Source: Papaver somniferum (Eukaryota > Streptophyta > Magnoliopsida > Ranunculales > Papaveraceae). Taken from it: 64,000 nt of DNA. A model generated the notes under the pieces. It was not told the origin of the DNA and searched no databases. It worked only from the letters and a program-made list of their open reading frames with translations. The position numbers were made by a program, and so were the translations under genes. Positions 57,481 to 64,000 of this stretch are shown here, one piece after another. The first letter of the stretch is position 1, and each line of letters opens with the position of its first letter. The stretch is taken from assembly GCF_003573695.1 (NCBI RefSeq), contig NW_020650859.1:434001-498000 (forward strand). Direction: 5' to 3'.

Positions 57481-58200
57481 TATCGGCGCACTCTCCAAGT
57501 CCCCAAGGCGCACTCTCTGTATTCTCTCTCCTGGCACACTCTTCGTGACTCTCCCATGGGCGCACTCTCCAAGTCCCCAAGGCGCGTTCTCCATCTTTTC
57601 TCTCTCCTGGCGCACTCTCCATGACTCTTTCTCGGGCGCAGTCTCTAGGTCATTTTCATGGTCTATTCTTATTCTACACATGTCCATGTCTTCTCTTCGA
57701 GCATGTTCTTCTTATTCTCCAATTTGGGGTATCTACATTAAGTCCCATGACTGTTTGGTTAGGCGTCGGGCTATCCAGCAGTCATATCATCAGTCCCCTA
57801 ATAAAATATTTTTTTTAATTTTTTTTTAGGTCCCCATTGGTTGTAGTGTTTCCCTGCATGCTTCATTTTTGGTCCACACTGCACCTTAAGGCGCATCCTT
57901 CGATCATGGCACTTGCGCCTCTCATTCTAAGTACACCCTCCATTCTCCAATTGCTTTTGGCGCACTTACCAGCTTCTTTCCCTTGTTCTCCTTTTGAGCA
58001 TGTCCTTCAATCACGGCGCATGTTCTTCTAATTCCACGCGCACCCTCTGTCTTTGGGCACATTCTCCAATTTCTTTTGGCGTACTCTTCGTTAATCGACA
58101 CACCCTCCATCCTTCAACGCATCTCCTAGTTGCTTTTGACGCACTCTCCAAGATGGTGCACTCTCCAATTTCTCTTTGTGCATGCTCGACTATTTTGATC
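57481..58200 (+). repeat. Minisatellite based on 'ggcgcactctcc'
   Basis: Two ~75-bp units begin near 57484 and 57559 ('cgcactctccaagtccccaa' each), followed by many looser copies of 'cgcactctcc/cgcaccctcc' down to about 58190. Open frames through it on both strands are products of the repeat. Confidence 0.75.
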
Positions 58201-58401
58201 CATTGTCTTGATCATATTATCTTAGGTAAATTTTTTGTTTTTTCACTCTCTCAAATTTAAGTCCCCTGATTGACTGGTTTGACGTTTCGGCCGAGCAGCA
58301 GTTATAAACCCAAAATTCTAATTCTTCATTTCTTCGTGTTATTACGGGTTATAATTTACCAGTACGCTCTTTTCTTAATTTTGGGGTATCCATATTAAGA
58401 C

Positions 58402-58637
58402 TTAGAACACTATTCTTGGTGAATATCTTCCACAACAATCTTGTGGAGATTAAACTCTTATTTATACTCAGAAATATAGTTACAGAGTTATTGATAAAAC
58501 CAAATATTGTTACTGATATTGAGAACGATTTTATAGCTAACCAAAAGAGAACGACTAACTAGCCTATAGACTAGTGCTGACTGACTGACTAACTGAACAG
58601 AGAGTCTTGAGGAAGACTCTATGATGTACGCTTAACA
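58402..58637 (-). repeat. 3' LTR of the second Copia element
   Basis: On the minus strand the LTR starts tgttaagcgtacatc at 58637, directly after a polypurine tract (gaggggagg). It contains 'agttagtcagtcagtcag' and a TATAAATAAG-like box, and ends about 58402 where sequence resembling the surrounding repeat returns. The lower boundary is approximate. Confidence 0.6.
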
Positions 58638-61600
58638 CCTCCCCTCAAGTTGTACTTGAGTGGATGAATGTGCAACTTGTCCCGTATGTACTGAAACCTA
58701 GGAGAAGAGAGCCCCTTCGTAAATATATCAGCCAGTTGGTCTTTAGAACATATGAACCTAACCTGTAACTGCTTGTCAGCTACCCTTTCCCGCACAAAAT
58801 GATAGTCGATCTTTATGTGCTTAGTTCGTGCATGAAAGACATGATTTGCAGTGAGATACGTCGCACCAAGATTATCACACCACAATGTTGGAGATGATGC
58901 AACAATACCTAGTTCCTTAAGTAATGACTGAATCCAAATAATTTCAGAGGTTGCAATTGCAACACCCCTATACTCAGCCTCCGTGCTCGACCTAGAGACA
59001 GTCTTCTGCTTTCTGTCACTCCATGAGATTAAATTCCCTCCAAAGTATACACAATACCCACTTGTAGACCTTCTGTCATATAAACTGCATGCCCAGTCCG
59101 CATCAGAATAAGCATGTAAAGAGAAGTCCTTGGATGAACTTAGATGTAAACCAAAGTCAATAGTATGTTTCAGATAACGGATGATCCTTTTCACAAGCTC
59201 CCAATGCTCCACAAACGGCTCATGCATATATTGGCACACTTTATTAACTGCCACTGAAATGTCAGGCCGTGTCAGATGAAAATATTGAAGTGCACCAACA
59301 ACACTGCGATACAATGTTGGATCTGCAAACTTTTCTGAGCCAACTTTCTGAATCTTGACATTTGAGGCTAAAGGTGTCGTCACTGGTTTAACACCATCCA
59401 TCCTTGTTCTACGCAGAAGATCAGTTACATACTTGCGCTGAGTTAAAAAAAATTCTGATCCTTGCCTGAGAACCTCAACACCCAAAAAGAACTACAAATC
59501 ACCCATGTCTTTTATAGCAAAGGCTTTTCCGAGATCCGCAATGAGCTTGGTATTCATTCTTGGATTCGACCCTGTGACTATTATATCATCAACATATACC
59601 AACACATAAATTGTGTAAGAGTCAGAGAGCAGGATAAATAAAGAACTGTTAGAAATTGATGCTTTAAACCCAAGATGCAACAAGTGATTGGAGAGTTTCG
59701 AAAACCAAGCACGGGGAGCCTGCTTAAGACCGTAAAGCGACTTGTGCAACTTACAAACATGATTGGGAAAATTTGGATCTACATATCCAGGCGGTTGCGT
59801 CATGAAGACATCTTCTTCCAAATTGTCATGTAAAAAGGCATTCTCAACATCCAATTGTTTCAGCTGCCAATGATTCATCACAGCAAGTGATAATACAAGC
59901 TGAATAGTACATGGCTTTACAACAGGACTGAAAGTCTCTCCGTAATCAACACCAGCCTGTTGATTGAAGCCTTTTGCAACCAAACGTGCTTTGCGTCTTT
60001 CAATACTCCCATCCGGGTTTTGCTTAACACGGAATACCCATTTTGAACCAACTAAATTCATGCCAGGCTCATACTTAACCAACGAGTACGTACCATTTTG
60101 AATGAGAGCATTGATTTGATCGTCCATAGGTTTCCTCCACTTTGGATCTTTGTTCTCCGTAGAAAAGCATGTTGGCTCCATGAAATCAGACTCAGGAAGA
60201 GGATGCTTCGTAGCTTTCAAGCACAATTTTTGAATGGGTTTTGAGATACCTGCCTTAGCCCTTGTAACCATGGGATGAATGACTGCAACTTGCTGCATAG
60301 GCTGTTCAACTTCGTGCTAAACATTATGTTGTATATGCTGATTTAAGTCTAAAGATCTGCTTGAGTTTGCCTGAGAAACATTGAGTGGGTCCATATCCTG
60401 CGCTGTAGAAACTGGAGATTCTTGAGCAGATGAAGATGCACTTTCAGTAGACAACACTGTTGGTAGGCTAGTAGGTGAATCACTGTGAACAAGTGAGTGC
60501 TGAGTACCAGATTCTTGAGCTGCTGAGAGATTTGGTTTCCTAAAAGGATGAGAAAACAGTACACTAGTACAAGAGGGCTTTATACCTGAACAAGACGACG
60601 GCAGCTGCTGTGGAATAGGCATGAAAGGGAATGATCTCTCTTCAAAACGAACATGACGACTAATATAGATTCTATTTGTTTCACAATGCAGACACATGTA
60701 ACCTTTGTGTGCACTGCTATATCCTATAAAAACACACGGAAGTGAACGTGGTTCAAGTTTATGTTTATTGTATTGGCGAAGGCAAGGATATGCTAAGCAT
60801 CCAAAAACTCTTAGAAAGGTATAATCAGGTTGCTTTTTAAATAGGAGTTCAAGAGGAGTAATATTCTCAGTTGTGGATTTCGGCAGTCTGTTAATGAGAT
60901 AGCAAGAAGTAGAGAATGCATCAGACCAAAAGGACTGAGGCATGTGTGCATGAAACAATAGAGCTAAACTCGACTCAGTTACATGACGTATGCGACGTTC
61001 TGCAATTCCATTCTGAGGTGAAGTATGTGGGCAATAAAACCTATGTTGGATTCCAGACTCATTCAGGTAAGATGTGAATTTTTTGTATTCTAGAGCATTA
61101 TCAGATTGAAAAACCTTAATGCTATGGTCTGTAAGATTTTCAATTTGCTTTCGAAAGAGAATGAATGTATGCAATGCATCAGAACGTTGGACAAGAGGAT
61201 ATATCCATGTAAAATGAGAATAAACATCCATAAAAAGAATATAATAACGATAACCAAGTCTAGACAGCTGGGGTGAAACCCAAATATCAGAGACTATCAA
61301 GCTTAAAGGCTTGTCATAAACAGTTTTGCTAAGAGAGAAAGGCAGTTTCCTGCTTTTACTAACATGACAGGAGTGACAGAAATCAAAACTATTACTTAAG
61401 ACAGGAATTGAATATTGATGACAAATTTTGGAGACCGTACGCAACATTGGGTGACCCAGACGTTGGTGCCACAGTGGTAGAGTAGAGGAGACATGAGCTT
61501 GCGGCTTTATTGAGGGTGCTAACATGTCAATGCCCGAAAAGATGTAGAGACCATTCCTATTCATCCCTCGCAGCAGTGTTGCCCCCGTTTGCTTATCCTT

Positions 61601-62458
61601 CACAACAAAGTAAGAAGTGTGAAATTCAAAAAATACATCATTGTCTTTACAGAATTGGGTAACTGACAGCAAGTTTGTTTTTATTTGTAGAACATGATAA
61701 ATGTTGTTTAAAACAAAAGATCTTGACTTATAGAGGAATGAGGCATTACCAACATTGGCAATGTTGAGTGCATTACCATTACCAACGTGTACTTGCTCAG
61801 TACCATCATATTCATGAGGTATAGTGAGATTCCTCAAGTCTGCAGTAAGGTGATGAGTAGCTCCCGTGTCCGTTACCCAACCATTATCAATCTGACCACC
61901 TGGTAAAGCAACGTATGCTGCAGGTTGACGTTGATTGTCACTACTTTTCTCATATCGAAACCAGCACCGATTTGCCGTGTGATTTCTCTTCTTACAAATC
62001 TGACAGACCTGATCTCCCTGATTACCTCTTGGTTGCTGCTGAGTGTTGTTGTAGTTTCTTGGATTGTTGTTGTTGTTCCTCCTGTTGTTCTGGTTATTAT
62101 TGTATGGAAATTGGTTCCCTTGATTGTTAAAACGCCTCTGATCAGGCCTGCTGCTTGCAACAGCAACATTAGCCAAAGGTTGCTGCAAAGACTGTAATTG
62201 TTGCTCTAACCGCATATCAAAGGTTAGTAAATGAGTATAGAAGCTATCTATAGTCAGATTTTCAGCAGTGCTCAAGGATGTTACAATTGGATCATAAGAT
62301 TGATTTAGACCATTACTAATGGCCTGTTTCTTCTCATCATCTGAAACCGTGCATCCAGATGCAGTAAGCTGCTCAAATAAATTCTTAGCTTCTTGCAGAA
62401 ATTGTTTAAGAGATTTATTACCTTTATGTAGTGAATGAAGTTGCCTTTTTAGGTTCAC
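58619..62458 (-). pseudogene. Copia Gag-Pol, 5' truncated, two in-frame stops
   Basis: Begins inside Gag (VNLKRQLHSLHKGNKS), with a CCHC knuckle CQICKKRNHTANRC after an Asn-rich stretch. Protease DTGATHHLT; integrase with LWHQRLGHP, H/C-finger CHSCHVSKSRK, core VSDIWVSPQLS ... FQSDNALEYKKF ... QNGIAERRIR; reverse transcriptase LDVENAFLHDNL and YVDDIIVTG; RNase H YSDADWACS, SRSSTEAEYRGVA and KHIKIDYHFVRE. It ends with the usual QLADIFTKGL. TAG codons at 60317-60319 and 59492-59494 break an otherwise continuous ~1280-codon frame. The protein is of the plant RE1-type Copia group. Confidence 0.93.
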
Positions 62459-62691
62459 CTGATGTGCACCTGTAGAGATTTATTAACAGAAATTTTCCCC
62501 TGACTGACTAGTTAGGTATTTGGATCGTCCAGCAGTCATAAACCCTAAAATTTCTGTGAGTATTATTTTTCAAGTCCCCAGGTACATGTGGTGTCTTTCA
62601 TTTCTCATTAAATATCTCTTTGCCCCTTGCTCTGTTTCCCGTCTTATTTACGAAAAGATAAGTTTCCTGTGTCAGCTCTGATATTCCATTG

Positions 62692-62701
62692 CTTTATATA
62701 C
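62692..62701 (+). promoter_or_regulatory. TATA box candidate for the coiled-coil gene
   Basis: ctttatatac lies 243 bp before the ATG at 62944, followed by a pyrimidine-rich leader. It is the best TATA match in the interval. Confidence 0.4.
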
Positions 62702-62943
62702 GTGCTTAGGTCATCCGCTCCAGCCATTATGCAAGTTGTCCAGACAATCACGATCTCCCACTCCTTTTTCCATCTTCTTACGGTCCATTCTATTCTGCAT
62801 GACCAAGAGCTTGTTCATGCCGATATTCCCTTTTTCTTTCTTCTATCGTGCATCGCTATATCTCCTTCCCCACTTCGTAATTCAACTTTCTCTTTACCGT
62901 GTTAGTGGCATGTGTTTCCGATTTATTGAGGATTATCTCCGCA

Positions 62944-63243
62944 ATGGAAACTAAGCGAAGTGTGGAACTGAGTGAGGAGTTGCTGAAGGAATGGGAAGGA
63001 ATCATCAAAGATGCCGAGGCTTTGAAATTCAATGTTAAGTGGTTTCGAGAAGGATTTGATCTACTTAAGAGCCAATGGATGTCTGATGATGATGAACAAG
63101 TATTGGATGCAATGCAGGCGGAATATGTCGGCCTCTGCACAAGAAAAGACGAACTTGAAACTGATCTTTCAGAGGTGAAAATTAAGATGAAGAAAGTTGA
63201 GGCAAAGATTTCATCTAAGCGAGAAGCTATTCGTGAAAAGTAG
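62944..63243 (+). CDS. Small coiled-coil protein, 99 aa
   Basis: Open frame METKRSVELSEELLKEWEG ... ending KISSKREAIREK. It is highly charged. Residues 60-99 (RKDELETDLSEVKIKMKKVE) show heptad spacing, typical of a coiled coil. There is no membrane segment or signal peptide. No family was recognised with confidence; it resembles coiled-coil tails seen in several plant proteins and might be a partial gene. Two short upstream frames precede the start (62729-62905 and 62910-62954, the second overlapping it), which could lower translation if they are in the transcript. Confidence 0.55.
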   Translation: METKRSVELSEELLKEWEGIIKDAEALKFNVKWFREGFDLLKSQWMSDDDEQVLDAMQAEYVGLCTRKDELETDLSEVKIKMKKVEAKISSKREAIREK

Positions 63244-64000
63244 ACTCAGAAATTCATTTTCCAGAATGAACCTGTTCTGAGTATAGTGCTTAATTAGCTT
63301 AAGTTTTGAACTTTCTCCATGGTAGCATATATCTTCAGTCTGTCTAAATTTTTTTGCGTCTTGTAAATGGGTGGGTGTATGTCAGTAATTTTCTCACAGT
63401 TTGGGTGTAATCTGTATTTGTAAATTGGGTTGTGAATGATCTGCAGTATCTGGTGCTGATTACAGCAAAGTAGTTGTAGCTTATTTTTCGATAAAGAAAG
63501 TAGTTGCTGATTCCAGAATTCAGTCTCCAGGTTCAGATGTTGTAGACTTTTGCTTCTCCAGGTTCAGGTTCTTCACTCAGTTTTCTCTGTAATATAGAAT
63601 CTTGAAATCTGTCCAAATTGACCCAACCCCAAGGTAGTAGTATCAGCCAATTTAGCAAGGTTACTAAAGGCAGCACCAGGAAATGAAATGTCTCGGACCC
63701 ACATGATATCTTCTAGTTCTAAGTTCGTATAATGTAGAGGTTTGTTTTCGAGCTTGTGGCATGATGTTATAAACACCCTTCATTTTTTTGTTATAAACAC
63801 CCTTCATGATGTTATAATCGGAAGAAGATATGGTCTCAATTAAAAAATAAGTGAACTAAAACTTACGAATCTACTTCCTATTTACGTCTTATTTGATGTT
63901 TTGTTTGCGAAAATCGGTTTTAAACTGAAAAATAGCAGTTACAGAATAAGGGTCGTCAACCTCTATAGTTATATACCGTAACGATTTTTCATCTGCATAT
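63244..64000. other. 3' flank, no gene
   Basis: AT-rich. It includes a small tandem duplication 'gttataaacacccttcat' at 63768-63807. No supported coding sequence on either strand. Confidence 0.45.

Larger units (their letters stand above)
58402..62465 (-). mobile_element. Copia retrotransposon, minus strand, 5' truncated
   Basis: Contains most of Gag and all of Pol in one frame, a polypurine tract and one LTR. The 5' LTR, primer site and the first ~100 residues of Gag are absent: similarity stops at about 62465 and the host repeat 'cccctgactgactagttagg' resumes near 62497. The related host sequence 'attaagtcccctgattgact' at 58256 and the match at 57738 show the element sits in repeated DNA. 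Only two stop codons interrupt Pol, so it is young or was recently active. Confidence 0.88.

Noticed and set aside
57328..58260. Several 60-120-codon frames on both strands
   Set aside because: All lie in the 'ggcgcactctcc' minisatellite, with no similarity to proteins.

Overview
This is a stretch of plant nuclear genome, almost certainly a eudicot. Genes have short exons with GT-AG introns and AT-rich spacers. Plant-specific families are present (DC1 Cys/His-rich proteins, chloroplast-targeted CPN20 and UPP, PRA1). The window is crowded with plant Copia, LINE, hAT, CACTA and Harbinger-like elements. A poppy-type (Ranunculales) host is possible from the general look of the repeats, but the species cannot be fixed from sequence alone.

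Layout. (1) 1-8.4 kb is genic: a seven-exon PRA1-family gene (+), then about 4 kb of non-coding sequence with tandem duplications, then a twelve-exon plastid uracil phosphoribosyltransferase gene (-). (2) 8.4-17 kb holds AT-rich spacer, a decayed Gag-like remnant, and a CDK-family kinase pseudogene that kept its introns and sits inside a possible terminal-inverted-repeat element. (3) 17.3-38.1 kb is a cluster of four same-strand DC1 genes in two subtypes. It is interrupted by a LINE relic, a Copia element with both LTRs, a second LINE-like relic, a patchwork of plastid and mitochondrial DNA fragments, and nested DNA transposons. (4) 38.3-48.2 kb has an isolated LTR, AT-rich sequence without genes, an unassigned gene fragment, and two related hAT elements with perfect 8-bp target-site duplications. 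(5) 48.6-51.0 kb is a five-exon chloroplast 20 kDa co-chaperonin gene. (6) 51.9-62.5 kb is almost all mobile DNA: a 4.05-kb CACTA element without coding sequence, a 190-bp GC-rich MITE, a minisatellite and a 5'-truncated Copia element. (7) 62.9-63.2 kb encodes a small coiled-coil protein.

The host genes serve separate housekeeping roles: vesicle trafficking (PRA1), plastid pyrimidine salvage (UPP) and plastid protein folding (CPN20). The DC1 genes are a local expansion whose copies share promoter and 3' blocks. No operon-like or clearly new biochemical system was found. The most unusual items are the organelle-DNA mosaic, the exon relic inside UPP, the two DC1 subtypes with their repeat or proline-rich tails, and an hAT element reduced to a short transposase made mainly of its dimerisation domain. 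Exon boundaries were worked out by hand from splice consensus and family similarity, and no database search was possible.
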